Source: Bradyrhizobium cosmicum
GTDB taxonomy: Bacteria; Pseudomonadota; Alphaproteobacteria; Rhizobiales; Xanthobacteraceae
NCBI RefSeq assembly: GCF_007290395.2
Contig: NZ_CP041656.2
Location: forward strand, 3,906,001-3,970,000
Length of the DNA: 64,000 nucleotides
Reading direction: 5' to 3'
The translations under genes were made by a program, and so were the position numbers. The notes beneath the pieces are model-generated. The model searched no databases, was not told the origin of the DNA, and saw only the letters and a list, made by a program, of their open reading frames with translations. This document shows positions 52,707 through 62,172 of the stretch, piece by piece. Within the stretch, counting starts at the first letter, position 1. The number at the start of each line of letters is the position of its first letter.

Positions 52707-55700
52707 TTCGCCGTCCGCACCTCGACGGAGCCCGTGCCTGTCCGGCCATAGCGCGAGGGGTTGTACATGTCCTCGACATAGGCCTGCGGCAGCACGTATT
52801 TGCCGGGCGAGACCGCGCGCACGACATAGGCGACGGTGAAGACCGCCTTGGAATCCGAGGCCCGGTCGACGGCCGCGGTGAAGCGGTCGTCGCGGAACTC
52901 GGTGTTTTCGGGCTCCTCGCCGTCCTCGATCCAGTCCAGCGTGCCGCTGTCGCCGGACGAGACCAGCTTCGGATTGTCGATCTCCAGACCCGCGGGCAGA
53001 TAGTCGGACACCATGATATGGCCATACTCGGGCTTGGCCTCGGTGATCTTCAGCACCACCGCGAAGCGCTGGTTCTGCTTGACCTTGCTGATGTCGGCGG
53101 GCTTGCCGTCGAGCGTGAAATAGCTGCGCTCGATCTTGAAGCCGTTGGACGCTGCCGGCTCCGGCGTCACCGGCGAGCCTGACACCGAGATCACCGCCTG
53201 CACCGGCGCATCGCCGGTGTTGGTGATCTTCAGCGGCTTGCCTTCCAAGGTCGCGGCCTTGTAGCTGCGATAGAGCGCGGTCTTGACGCTTTGGCCGTCA
53301 ACCTCGATCGAGAGGTTCTCCTTGGCCAGCGCCCGCGCCGCCAGCACCAGCCACGCATTCTCCTGCGTGGAGGTGTAGGGCGTGAGCCCGCGCGCGGTCT
53401 CGACGCGGGATACGGCCTGCGTCAGCGTCGCCTTCGGCGCGTTGCCCTCGCTCGCAAGCGAGACCAGCGCGGCGGCATCGCGCAGCTGCGAGCCGTAATC
53501 GGTGCGGCCGAACTCCAGCACCGGCTTCGGCGCAAGGCTGTCGAGGGCCGCGCCATACACCCGCTCGGCGCGATTGCGGTCGCCGACCAGCGCCAGCGCG
53601 GCAGCAAGCTGCGACTTCGCGATCGGCGTTGCGAGGTTGGCGAGCTTGGTGTCGGCGAGATAGCGGAGATCGCCGATCGGAGCTGCGCCATTGCGCGCAA
53701 GCACGTAGAGGCCATAGGCGAGATCCCGCCCGCCGTCCTTCTCCGGCTCATTGCCGTTGACGACGGAATTGCGAATGCGGTCGAGCGCGTTCTTGAACAG
53801 CACGTCCGGCACCACAAAACCCTTTTCACGGGCGCGGGTCAGGAAGTCCGTGACGTAGGCATCGAGCCAAGCATCGTCGCCGCCGGCCGACCACAGGCCG
53901 AACGAGCCGTTCGAGCCCTGGCGTGCCAGCAGCCGTTCGATCGCGTCGCGGATGCGCTGGTCGACCTCGGTATCCATGGCCAGATGCGCGCCGGCAGCCA
54001 AGTCGTTGACATAAAGCAGCGGCATGGCGCGGCTCGTGATCTGCTCCGAGCACCCATAGGGATAGCGGTCCAGCGCCTTCAGGATCGTCGCTGCGTCGAG
54101 CGCGGTCGACAGGCTGGCCGAGACCGAGACGCTGCCGGTGCCCGGCACGAGGTCGGCGAACATGTCCGAGCTCAGCGTCAGGCTCTCGCCCTTGGCCAGG
54201 GTGCGGATCGAGCGCCGCGCCAGCACTTGCGTCGCCGCCTTGACGTCGAGTGCATAGTGGCGCGCCAGCGCCAAGCCGTTCGGTCCCTTGATGTCGACGT
54301 CGAGCGTCGCCTGCCCTGCCGCGGTCGCGTCGATCGCCAGTGCGAACGAGTTGCGCTGCTTGGCGGCGAGCTTGACCGTGGTGGCGGGATTGCCGGTCAT
54401 CTTCACCGGGCCGCCCGTCTTTACGTTGATGACGTAGTCGCCGGCCTGGCCCTCGACATTGTCGATCTCGAGGTTGACCGTGCCGTGGTCGCCATTGAGC
54501 AGGAAGCGCGGCAGGGTCGTGGTCAGCACGACGGGGTCGCGGATCACGACGTCCGTGTTGGCGCGGCCGAGCTTGGTCGCAGTCCACGCCACCGCCATCA
54601 CGCGCGCGGTGCCGGCGAACTCCGGAATGTCGAAGCTCACTTCGGCGGTGCCGTCAGCAGCAACCGTGACGATGCCCGAATAGAGCGCCAGCGGCTTCTG
54701 CGCGGGCGGCGAGCCCTGCAGCTCGGCCGCGCCGGCGTCGCCGCCGGACTTGATCTGGCCGCGCGTGCCCGACATGCCGTCGATCAGTTGCCCGTAGAGA
54801 TCGCGGATCTCCGCACTCAGGCGGCGCTGGCCTAGATAATAATCATCCGGCGCCGGCGGCTTGTAATTGGTGAGGTTGAGGATGCCGACGTCCACGGCAG
54901 CGATCACCACCTTGGCGTCTTCGCCCGGATTGAGCCCGTCAAGCTTGACCGGGATCTTCAGCGTGGAATTCGGGCGGATCAGCGCCGGCGGCGTCAGCTT
55001 CACTTGCAGCGTACGGGTCTGCTTGTCGATGCCGAACCATTTCAGGCCGATGGCGCGCCCGGGCATGCGCTGGGCGGCGGCGTCGAGCGGACGGCGCAGC
55101 GTCGCCACCACATAGGCGCCGGTGCCCCAGTCCTTGCCGACCGCAAGCTTGACCTGCGCGGTGCCTTCCTTGACGTCGATGGTCTGCGTCGTCAGCAGGC
55201 GATCGCCGAGCACGTTGACGGTGAGCTTGCCGGCGCTGCGGACATTGACCGACACGGTCATCGTATCGCCGGAGGCATATTGCGGCTTGTCGATCGAGGT
55301 CTCCAGCAGGTCCGGCGTGTCCGCGCTTCCGTCGGAGTACCAGCCAACGTCGAACTGCACTGACGTGACCGGGCCGTCGGCATCGCTCGACTTCACATCG
55401 AGCCGGTAGCGGCCGGGCTGCGGGCTGAGCGAAATCCGCGACGGCTTGTCGGCGGCGATGGTGACGTCACCATCCGAAACGCGCGAGGTCGACTTGACCG
55501 GCTCGTACTCCCAGTAATTGTTCTGGCGATACCACTGGTAGCGCGACTCCATCTTCAGGAGCTCGTAGCGCAGACCGTCGCGGCGCAGTCGCTCACCCTC
55601 GGGCGAGACGAACACGACGTCGAACTCTGCCTTGTCGCCCTCGGCGACGTTCTTGTCAGCGAACAGCGGCTTGATGCCGATCATGGCGGTCGCGGGAGCG

Positions 55701-57907
55701 ACCGGCAGCACGAGCTTGCGCTCGACGGCGCGCCCGCCGGTCTCGACCATGCGGACGAAGATCTGCGCCTCCTGCGGGCGCGTCGAGGCCGGCTGCTTGT
55801 CCAGCGTCACCGGGAAGGTCGCGACGCCGTTGGCGTCCGCCTCGGGCAAATTCTCCAGCGGCGTGCGCTCGTTCGAGGTGGTCTCCTCGTCGGCGACACC
55901 GAACTGATAGCCGGCAAAGCCCGGACGTTCCGACGCGGGCGCGATCAGCATGTCGCCTTCGAGCTGGAGCCCCGAGGCCGGCGCGCCGTAGAGGAAATGG
56001 CCATCCGCCTTAAGCTCCACAGGAGCGTTAGCTTTGATCAGCTTGTCCTTGGCGGACAAGTCGAATTCGATCCGATCGGGGACGTAGTCCTCGACCATGA
56101 AGGTGGTTTCGCCGACCGACGATCCCTTCGGATCGGTGAAGGCGCGCACGCGCCATGTGCCGGTCGGGACGGCCGAGTTGAGCGGCAAGGCGAGCGAGCG
56201 GCCACCGGCGCCCTGGTCGGGCAGCACGGCGCGGCGGTATTCGACGCCGTCGGGGCGTTCGATCACCAGGGTCATCGGCCCTCCCGTGATGGCATTGCCC
56301 TGCCCGTCGCGCAGCAGCGCGGTGAGATAGACGGTCTCGCTGGAGCGGTAGACACCACGCTCGGCATAGACGAAGGCGTCGGCACCCGCGGGCACTGTAC
56401 GGCCGGAGACGCCGCGATCCGACAGGTCGAATGCGCTGGTCTTCAGGCTCAGGAAGGCATAGTCGGCCTTCTCACCCGTGACGGTCAGCATGGCCGGCGA
56501 CAGGCCGCCCTCGCCGCGCGCGAGGCCCGCCTCGAACAGCACATGGCCCGAGTCATCGGTCTTGCGCGTCGCCAAAATCTCGTTGTTGCGGGCAACCAGC
56601 CGAACCTCGGCCTTGCCAACCGGATCGGTCGAGGCCAGCGAGTTCACGAAGACATGGATACCGTCATTGCCGGAATAGGCTGAGACGCCGAGATCGGAGA
56701 CGATGAACCATTGCGTGGCGAGCTGATAGTCGTCGTCCGAGCCCGGGCCCTTGGCCGCGGCCGTCATCACGTAGACGCCGGGCTGCAGCTCGCCGAGCGC
56801 CTGGTCGACCGGAAATGCGGTGGTGACGTCCTGGTTGAGCGTCATCGCGGTCGCCAGTTCGCCGCTCCAGACCTTGACGCCGCGCTCGCCGCCGAGGTCG
56901 CTGAGCTGGTATTTCGACAGCGTCTTCTGGAAATCGCTGTCGACCACCGTGTTGATCAGATTGCGGTCGCCGATCCGGAAGACGTTGACGCTGACCGCGG
57001 GCGTGTTGACGCTGACCACGGGGATGCCGCGCTGGCCGGTTTTCGGCAGCACATAGGCGCGGCTGGTGAAGCGCACGAAGGGCTTGCGGTCGCGCACATA
57101 GACGTTGAACTCGGCCGATTTCGGCAGGCCTTCCTTCACGGTGGACGGCAGGCCGGCGCGTAAGTTGATGTTGTAGCGCTCGCCATGTTTCAGCCCGTCG
57201 ACGCAGAGCTGCTTGCCTTCGGCCGACAGCGCCGGCTTGTCCTGGCCCGCCAGCGCGAGGTACGGCGTGAAATCGGTGCGCTTGGCCAGCTCCTCGGAGA
57301 ACTGGAAGCAGGCGCGCGGGCTCGCCGAATCCGAGTCCACGGTGTAGTCGAGCAGCCGGAAACCGTGCTCGTCGCGCATCTTTTCGTAGCTCCCACGGAC
57401 GTCGGCGACCTCGCGCATGTCGAGCGACAGCCGCAGCGCATCCAGCGCCGGCCGCCACAGCTTGCGTTCGGCCAGCGACTTGCCGAGCACGGCGAGCGCG
57501 TCGGCCTCCTCGCCCGGATTGCCGGCGCGCTGGTAGGCGATGTAGGCGGCGGTCGAGGCGCGCTCCAGCAGGAACGTCTGCTCGCTCGAGCTCTTCGGCG
57601 AGATCTGGAAGATGACCTTGGCGAGCCGCAGCCAATTGCCGGCATCGTCGGGCGTGGTCGCGGCGATCTGGCCGAGCACCGACAGCCCAGTGCGGAAATC
57701 ATTGCGCCGGAAGGCGGTATCCGCGTCGGTGCGCAGCGTCGCGCCGGTCTTGGCGACCGGCCCCGCCTCGCTCTTGATCTGCGCCTCGAGCTTGATTGCG
57801 GAATCGGCGAGGTCATCGCGCTTGAACGCCTTGTCCGCGGCGTGCGCGGCCACGAGGCCGAACGCCAGCGTGGCGCAGAATGTGACGGCGCGAACAAGAC
57901 CGATCAT
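52703..57907 (-). CDS. bacterial alpha-2-macroglobulin family protein
   Basis: A 1734-residue exported protease trap (YfhM/ECAM class). Signal peptide about residues 1-23 (cleavage AHA-AD) with no lipobox cysteine, unlike the E. coli lipoprotein, so it may be soluble in the periplasm. After an N-terminal extension (about 24-170), MG domains and a bait region, the thioester motif CSEQ is at 1286-1289 inside PYGCSEQITSRAM, within the alpha/alpha TED domain. The ATG at 57907 has GGGAG upstream. Reading continues open to 58183 but without a signal peptide. It is co-transcribed with pbpC (stop and start overlap). Confidence 0.92.
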   Translation of the reverse strand: MIGLVRAVTFCATLAFGLVAAHAADKAFKRDDLADSAIKLEAQIKSEAGPVAKTGATLRTDADTAFRRNDFRTGLSVLGQIAATTPDDAGNWLRLAKVIFQISPKSSSEQTFLLERASTAAYIAYQRAGNPGEEADALAVLGKSLAERKLWRPALDALRLSLDMREVADVRGSYEKMRDEHGFRLLDYTVDSDSASPRACFQFSEELAKRTDFTPYLALAGQDKPALSAEGKQLCVDGLKHGERYNINLRAGLPSTVKEGLPKSAEFNVYVRDRKPFVRFTSRAYVLPKTGQRGIPVVSVNTPAVSVNVFRIGDRNLINTVVDSDFQKTLSKYQLSDLGGERGVKVWSGELATAMTLNQDVTTAFPVDQALGELQPGVYVMTAAAKGPGSDDDYQLATQWFIVSDLGVSAYSGNDGIHVFVNSLASTDPVGKAEVRLVARNNEILATRKTDDSGHVLFEAGLARGEGGLSPAMLTVTGEKADYAFLSLKTSAFDLSDRGVSGRTVPAGADAFVYAERGVYRSSETVYLTALLRDGQGNAITGGPMTLVIERPDGVEYRRAVLPDQGAGGRSLALPLNSAVPTGTWRVRAFTDPKGSSVGETTFMVEDYVPDRIEFDLSAKDKLIKANAPVELKADGHFLYGAPASGLQLEGDMLIAPASERPGFAGYQFGVADEETTSNERTPLENLPEADANGVATFPVTLDKQPASTRPQEAQIFVRMVETGGRAVERKLVLPVAPATAMIGIKPLFADKNVAEGDKAEFDVVFVSPEGERLRRDGLRYELLKMESRYQWYRQNNYWEYEPVKSTSRVSDGDVTIAADKPSRISLSPQPGRYRLDVKSSDADGPVTSVQFDVGWYSDGSADTPDLLETSIDKPQYASGDTMTVSVNVRSAGKLTVNVLGDRLLTTQTIDVKEGTAQVKLAVGKDWGTGAYVVATLRRPLDAAAQRMPGRAIGLKWFGIDKQTRTLQVKLTPPALIRPNSTLKIPVKLDGLNPGEDAKVVIAAVDVGILNLTNYKPPAPDDYYLGQRRLSAEIRDLYGQLIDGMSGTRGQIKSGGDAGAAELQGSPPAQKPLALYSGIVTVAADGTAEVSFDIPEFAGTARVMAVAWTATKLGRANTDVVIRDPVVLTTTLPRFLLNGDHGTVNLEIDNVEGQAGDYVINVKTGGPVKMTGNPATTVKLAAKQRNSFALAIDATAAGQATLDVDIKGPNGLALARHYALDVKAATQVLARRSIRTLAKGESLTLSSDMFADLVPGTGSVSVSASLSTALDAATILKALDRYPYGCSEQITSRAMPLLYVNDLAAGAHLAMDTEVDQRIRDAIERLLARQGSNGSFGLWSAGGDDAWLDAYVTDFLTRAREKGFVVPDVLFKNALDRIRNSVVNGNEPEKDGGRDLAYGLYVLARNGAAPIGDLRYLADTKLANLATPIAKSQLAAALALVGDRNRAERVYGAALDSLAPKPVLEFGRTDYGSQLRDAAALVSLASEGNAPKATLTQAVSRVETARGLTPYTSTQENAWLVLAARALAKENLSIEVDGQSVKTALYRSYKAATLEGKPLKITNTGDAPVQAVISVSGSPVTPEPAASNGFKIERSYFTLDGKPADISKVKQNQRFAVVLKITEAKPEYGHIMVSDYLPAGLEIDNPKLVSSGDSGTLDWIEDGEEPENTEFRDDRFTAAVDRASDSKAVFTVAYVVRAVSPGKYVLPQAYVEDMYNPSRYGRTGTGSVEVRTAK

Positions 57908-58307
57908 GATGGACTCCCGGGATCGCGGACGAACGCCGCGTGAGCATGAAGTGCGCGGAAAGGTGACGGACTCAAGGCGATGGAACCAGATGTGCAAATC
58001 GTCGCATTCGCCATTGCAAAGCAAGCCCTGAGGTGACCGATCGAGATACCGGAGCGCACGCCGTCCGATGGCGCAGCCATACCTGCCCCGTCGACCGGCG
58101 GTCGTATCCCGGAAGCTGGCCAGCGTTCCCGGCGATGTGAAACATCGTCCAGTCCGCTGCCACTCGACCCGGCACCCTGACACCCCACCGTCCCGCTTTG
58201 TCGCGTCGGCAGGGAAAACGGTTCGGTTCAGGCTTGGCTGACTTGAGGATTTTTCATATTTGACGTGATAGAAGACCGGCAGGCGGTAGCCGAGGCCGGC
58301 TCCAGAC
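57908..58307. other. 400-bp intergenic region before tRNA-Arg
   Basis: No supportable gene. The right end probably holds the tRNA promoter: TTGAGG at 58243-58248 and GTGATA at 58265-58270, 16 bases apart, would start transcription about 30 bases before the tRNA. The left part must contain the promoter of the macroglobulin-pbpC operon. Confidence 0.35.
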
Positions 58308-58384
58308 GGTCCCGTAGCTCAACTGGATAGAGCATCAGATTTCTACTCTGAGGGTTGCAGGTTCGATTCCTGCCGGGATCGCCA
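58308..58384 (+). tRNA. tRNA-Arg (anticodon TCT)
   Basis: A 77-base cloverleaf with encoded CCA. Acceptor arms GGTCCCG and CGGGATC pair with one wobble, the D arm is AGCTC...GAGC, the anticodon stem is TCAGA/TCTGA with loop TTTCTAC (anticodon TCT, reading AGA), and the T arm is GCAGGTTCGATTCCTGC. Its 3' part, from 58340 onward, is the beginning of the direct repeat that recurs at 61797. tRNA 3' ends are the usual attachment sites of tyrosine-integrase elements. Confidence 0.96.
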
Positions 58385-58519
58385 GCCGTACAAACGAAAT
58401 CATCAAGATAAATCAGTTCTTAGCACTGCCATCAGCGGCCGAGCCGACCGTTCTCATCGGAGAACAAGTGCGGACAAAAGGGGCCATTTGCGGCGAAGTG
58501 AGACGCATAATCCCCGGAG
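58340..58519 (+). repeat. direct repeat copy 1 (tRNA-Arg 3' half plus flank)
   Basis: Starts TTTCTACTCTGAGGG in the tRNA anticodon arm and runs about 135 bp beyond the tRNA, ending near ATCCCCGGAG. Compared by eye with 61797-61975 it has about 13 differences (one of them a single-base gap) over 180 positions. The tail repeats ATCCCCGGAG once more at about 58522-58532. No gene is seen between the tRNA and 58597. Confidence 0.9.
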
Positions 58520-58596
58520 AAATCCCCGGAGCGGAAGCACATAAATCAAGCCCGGCGCGAGAGGCTCGTGCCCGGCTCGACCCAGCCTGCCAGAAG

Positions 58597-60204
58597 TCAT
58601 CCTCCCGGCGATCGCGCGCGACGGATCAGCCAGACCTTGTCGAGCGCGATCAGCTCGTCTCCGTCGTGCCAGACCGTTTTGACCGCGTTGATCGGATCGA
58701 GGTTCTTGCCGGATCTCACCTCAGCCTCGGTCGAGCTATAATTCTTGTCGACCACCACGAAGTTGGGCTCCTTCACCGAGCGCGCCATGCTCGATTGTTC
58801 GTTGCGGTTGGCCAAGAGCAGCGCATCGTTGATATGCGGCACCTCGCAATGGTAGGCAACATAACCCTTTCCAAAACCGACCATGGGCACACGGTAGAGA
58901 TACAGCAGCGTCGCATCGGACCCGGCAATGCCGGCGATAGCTTGGGCGTCGGCCGCTGCCTTGCTTGATGCCGACACCTTGGCGGCGAATAGATCGTCGA
59001 TCGCCGGCGCGGCGCGCCAAGCCGACAGCAGCACGACACCGACAGCGATCGCCACAACAAGGCGACGCGCCCGACGGTCACCGGCGGCGTACCATGCGGC
59101 GACGAACAGCAACGGCACGGTGGCGGCTACGCCGACGACATAGGTTTCGCTGTATCGCGTCAACACGGCCGCGACGGACGCCAGCGCCGCCATTGCGGCT
59201 CCAACGGCGACTGCGCCGGCGAACGGAGATATTTGGCGCCGCAGCGTGGCAATCGCGACCGCCAGCAGAAGCGACGACGCCACGACCATCACCACCGGCA
59301 GCGCCGTGGCTCCGCTATCCCAACTGATCGTTATCGACTGCAGCACGTCCGCGAGGCTGGCGTTGGCCTCCGAGCCGGGGCCATGGGTGAAGATCGCCCA
59401 ATGCAGCCGACGCAGCGCCGCAAAGTAAAACGGGCCGATCACCGTGAGCCCAACTGCATAGATCAGGCCGATGCTGACGATATGGAAAACCAAAAGGCCG
59501 CGCAGGAGCCGCAGCACAGACGCCACGCCGAGCGGCCTGACCCCGAACAGCGCGAGGTAGGCAAACGCAGCTAGCAGCGCGCCCCAGACGTAGAGAAAGC
59601 TGACCTTGAGCAGATAGGCAAAGGCCGTCGCGATCCCGCACAGGACATAGGGCCAAATACGAAGCGGGTCCTGTGCCAGCCGCACCAGCGCAAGAACAAA
59701 CAGCGCGTTGACCGCAAGCGCAAAGGTCTCGGTCAGCGGATTGACCGAACGAAACACCGATTGCGGGGTCACTACGAAATAGAGCGCGAGCGCGACCAGC
59801 AGCACTCCGGCCGGCGCGAGCCGAGCCGCGCTGCGGCGCCAAGCCAGCACCAGCAAGCCGGTCATCAGGATCCCGCAGATCTTGAACGAGGCGAACAACA
59901 GCGGCGCGTTTTCGATCAGCCGATCGAAGAACGTCAGATCGGAGCCCAGCGCACCCCTGCCGAGCGCGGCAAACGCGGCAAGCCAGCTGAAGACATAGAA
60001 GGCGACCGCCGGATGATAGCCCATGGTCCCCGTCCGGTAGAACGCCAAATCATTGAGCCTGGCACCTGCGTTGCAGACCGCGGCGAGATATTCGAGCGAA
60101 TAGTCGTCGCCGGCCCAAAGCGAGCTCGGATAGGCAAGCACGAGACTGGCGAGCGCGACCATCAGACTGGCGAGCAGCAACGGCCCGACCCATCGGAACC
60201 CCAT
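58597..60204 (-). CDS. polytopic membrane protein, possible GT-C glycosyltransferase (copy A)
   Basis: A 535-residue protein with about 11 predicted helices and a soluble C-terminal part of about 120 residues (from about 415). The first extracytoplasmic loop begins WAGDDYSLEYLAAVCNAGARLND. Acidic residues placed right after helix 1 are typical of GT-C transferases that use polyprenyl-phosphate sugars, but no family-defining motif is recognised. The C-terminal domain ends with the conserved-looking KVWLIRRAR segment. GGAGGAGA before the ATG at 60204 is a strong ribosome-binding site. A longer frame to 60273 is rejected. It has a paralogue at 62173-63786 (roughly 60-65% identical in the N-terminal half by eye). 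Confidence 0.78.
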   Translation of the reverse strand: MGFRWVGPLLLASLMVALASLVLAYPSSLWAGDDYSLEYLAAVCNAGARLNDLAFYRTGTMGYHPAVAFYVFSWLAAFAALGRGALGSDLTFFDRLIENAPLLFASFKICGILMTGLLVLAWRRSAARLAPAGVLLVALALYFVVTPQSVFRSVNPLTETFALAVNALFVLALVRLAQDPLRIWPYVLCGIATAFAYLLKVSFLYVWGALLAAFAYLALFGVRPLGVASVLRLLRGLLVFHIVSIGLIYAVGLTVIGPFYFAALRRLHWAIFTHGPGSEANASLADVLQSITISWDSGATALPVVMVVASSLLLAVAIATLRRQISPFAGAVAVGAAMAALASVAAVLTRYSETYVVGVAATVPLLFVAAWYAAGDRRARRLVVAIAVGVVLLSAWRAAPAIDDLFAAKVSASSKAAADAQAIAGIAGSDATLLYLYRVPMVGFGKGYVAYHCEVPHINDALLLANRNEQSSMARSVKEPNFVVVDKNYSSTEAEVRSGKNLDPINAVKTVWHDGDELIALDKVWLIRRARSPGG

Positions 60205-60312
60205 AATTTCTCCTCCCGAGAGAATCAGGTTACCGACACAACTTCGGCGCACTTCAATCTTTACGCGAAACAAAACTTTTCCTCAACTGCAACGAAAGGT
60301 TAAGCTGGATTC

Positions 60313-61015
60313 TCACTGGGGCCGCAGCTCGACGAGCAGCCAGACAATCGCCTGCGGCGGGATGCCGAGCCCGCCATTCGCCTCCTTTGCGCCAGAGACC
60401 GCGGCCGCCTTCTCGATGATCCAGGCCAGCGCGCCGGCGCCGCCGAAGCCGGGGCTGCTGCCGATGATCTTGCCGGCCCAGCCCTTGACTTGGTCGGTGA
60501 TGGCGATGGTCTGCACGCCCTGCTCGCGCAGATCCTGCGTCGTGGCGTTGGCGCGAACCTCCGACACCGGCCGCGGCTCGGCGCGCGCCAGCGTGGCGAG
60601 CAGATCGTCGTCGATGCCAGGCGATAGCGGCAGATCATGCTCATGCCGAAACGCCAGATTCTCGGCCTCGGTGCGCGCCTTCGGCATCAGCTGGCCGTCG
60701 ACGCAGCCTGCCTCGTAATAGCCCAGCTCGCGCAGGCGGGTTTGCACCTGGACGGCGGGACCGGGCGCCGGCTCGCCGCGTTCGCCGGAGGCGCCGAGCA
60801 GAACGTTGGGGATCGCCGCGTCGACTTTGGTCGGCCCGGATCTGCGCCTTGGTCTGCGTGCCGAAGTCTTAGCCGATGCCGCCGGTCGGGCCGCTCTGCT
60901 CGCCGGGATATTCGAGCACGTGGCGATATTTCTTTTCGTAGATGGCTTGGTTCGTCACCTCCTCGGCGACGACAAGATCGAACGACGCGCGCGAAATGCC
61001 ATGCAGGTCGAGCAC
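60313..61015 (-). pseudogene. degenerate phage-type lysozyme/peptidoglycan-binding protein
   Basis: Read from a GTG at 61015 (GAGGGGG upstream), the first 48 codons encode a start like bacteriophage-type lysozyme proteins of Bradyrhizobium (SFDLVVAEEVTNQAIYEKKY, then SGPTGGIG). A TAA at 60871-60869 sits where a Tyr is expected before DFGTQTKAQIR. Shortly after, the frame shifts and most of the catalytic domain is missing. The remaining open frame (60313 to about 60830) holds a peptidoglycan-binding domain (VQTRLRELGYYEAGCVDGQL) and a Gly/Ala-rich C-terminal part that should continue into a membrane helix but stops early. Stop, frameshift, internal deletion and C-terminal truncation together show a dead gene. 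Confidence 0.72.
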
Positions 61016-61115
61016 GTGATGTCCCCCTCAATGACGATGTTTGTGTTTGGAAAAGCGGGATTGCGCGAGCCTCAGGCTTGACACTGCCTCTGGTTGTAAT
61101 ATCAACTTTCAGTTG

Positions 61116-61325
61116 ATGATGACCGCCGTTGCACTTATTGGACTTACCGCGCTGCTATCGGCATTCGCGGCAGTCACGACGTGGAGTTTTTTTCACGCTC
61201 GGAATGGCGAGTGGCACACGTTCAGCGGCAACAGAATGCGCCGACGCAGGCCGGATGGGTCGTGGGAAATCCGCAATGCCGATCCAGAGGAGAACGACGA
61301 CCACATTCAGAACTTCCCGATGTGA
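61116..61325 (+). CDS. small membrane protein, hypothetical
   Basis: A 69-residue protein with an N-terminal hydrophobic helix (about residues 3-24) and a polar, charged C-terminus containing GEWHTFSGNRMRRRR and a DPEENDDH tail. The double ATG at 61116/61119 follows AACTTTCAGTTG with no clear ribosome-binding site. Composition looks genuinely coding. It lies between two pseudogenes on the islet and may itself be a relic. Function is unknown. Confidence 0.5.
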   Translation: MMTAVALIGLTALLSAFAAVTTWSFFHARNGEWHTFSGNRMRRRRPDGSWEIRNADPEENDDHIQNFPM

Positions 61326-61390
61326 TCAACACACCGCGTCGATCGCCGCCGTCCAAAGCGTCGCGCAGGCATCCGAACCCACGCCCGCAA

Positions 61391-61770
61391 AATGGGCATC
61401 TCGTCCGCGACCAGGAAGCATTGGAGGCTGCAGTTGCGGTCCGATGCACATGCATGCGTTTGGCGGCAATGATGCCGACTTGGTATCGCTCGGCGTCAAA
61501 CTCCTCGAGTCTGTCGCCCGCGCGCACGCCTTCCTCGACGGCAACAAGCGCGTCGGCTTCTACACGGCGGCCGCATTTCCAGATATCAACGGGTGCGTAT
61601 TTGCGCCTCCCGATGAGGAAAAGGTCAGCAGGTGGGTCGAACAACTCGCCACACATGAGATTGACGCGTTCCGGCTCACCGACCTTCTAAGACCTTACAT
61701 CGTCACTCCTCCGTCCCAGGAAAAATCCCCGGAGCGTGGCCCAGAAGATGCCTATGCCTTTGTTCAGTAG
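61391..61770 (+). pseudogene. frameshifted Doc/Fic-type toxin remnant
   Basis: The frame from 61444 to 61770 encodes the C-terminal 108 residues of a death-on-curing protein with the Fic/Doc core HAFLDGNKRVGF (61525-61560). The family's preceding segment, LVRDQEALEAAVA, is present in another frame at about 61400-61440, so one base has been lost near 61440. The expected N-terminal helix is not recognisable upstream, and no antitoxin gene precedes it. The usual Doc motif is HxFx(D/N)(G/A)NKR, so the active-site region itself is intact, but the protein cannot be made whole. Confidence 0.65.
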
Positions 61771-61796
61771 CGGATAATTTGTCCGCGTCCGGCATG

Positions 61797-61975
61797 TTTC
61801 TACTCTGAGGGTGGCAGGTTCGATTCCCGCCGGGATTGCCGGTCGTACAAACGAAATCATCAAGAGAAATCAGTTCTTAGCACTGCCATCAGCGGCGAGC
61901 CGACCATTCTCATCGGAGAACGACTGCGGACAAAAGGGGCCATTTGCGGCCAAGTGAGACACAAAATCCCCGGAG
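61797..61975 (+). repeat. direct repeat copy 2 (partial tRNA-Arg plus flank)
   Basis: Second copy of the 180-bp repeat. It lacks the 5' half of the tRNA, so it is not a functional tRNA gene. T-arm changes (T to C opposite a T to G change: GGCAGG...CCCGCC) keep the T-stem paired. The rest of the 400-bp gap between the Doc remnant and 62172, including 61976-62172, holds no gene that I can support. Confidence 0.88.
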
Positions 61976-62172
61976 CCTTTTCGCAGAGCGTCCCCCCCTG
62001 CAGTTCTGACGCACGGCGAGAGCGTCACGATAGGAACGCGCGCCATGGATTCTGCTTAACATCATGCCGGCTCGCCGCCTGAGCTGGCGGAGCGGCACCG
62101 GTCAAGTGCCCGTGTTATATCTTCGCCGGGGCCAACCGACAGCAAAACGCGCCGTGTTATTCCAGAGACGAA

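Larger units (their letters stand above)
58340..61796. mobile_element. degraded tRNA-Arg-associated islet, about 3.46 kb
   Basis: The segment from the anticodon loop of tRNA-Arg to the second copy of the tRNA 3' half has the geometry of an integrated element: intact tRNA at the left end and a partial tRNA copy at the right end. Contents are a polytopic membrane protein, a degenerate phage-type lysozyme gene, a small membrane protein and a broken Doc-type toxin gene. There is no integrase, so if it was an integrative element it is a remnant that can no longer move by itself. Confidence 0.5.

Noticed and set aside
58468..58968. Open frame beginning in direct repeat copy 1
   Set aside because: It runs antisense into the membrane protein gene and its start lies in repeat DNA. 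There is no sign of an integrase or excisionase in it.
61797..61845. Second tRNA-Arg gene
   Set aside because: Only the 3' half (anticodon arm onward) is present. The acceptor 5' strand and D arm are missing, so no cloverleaf can form.
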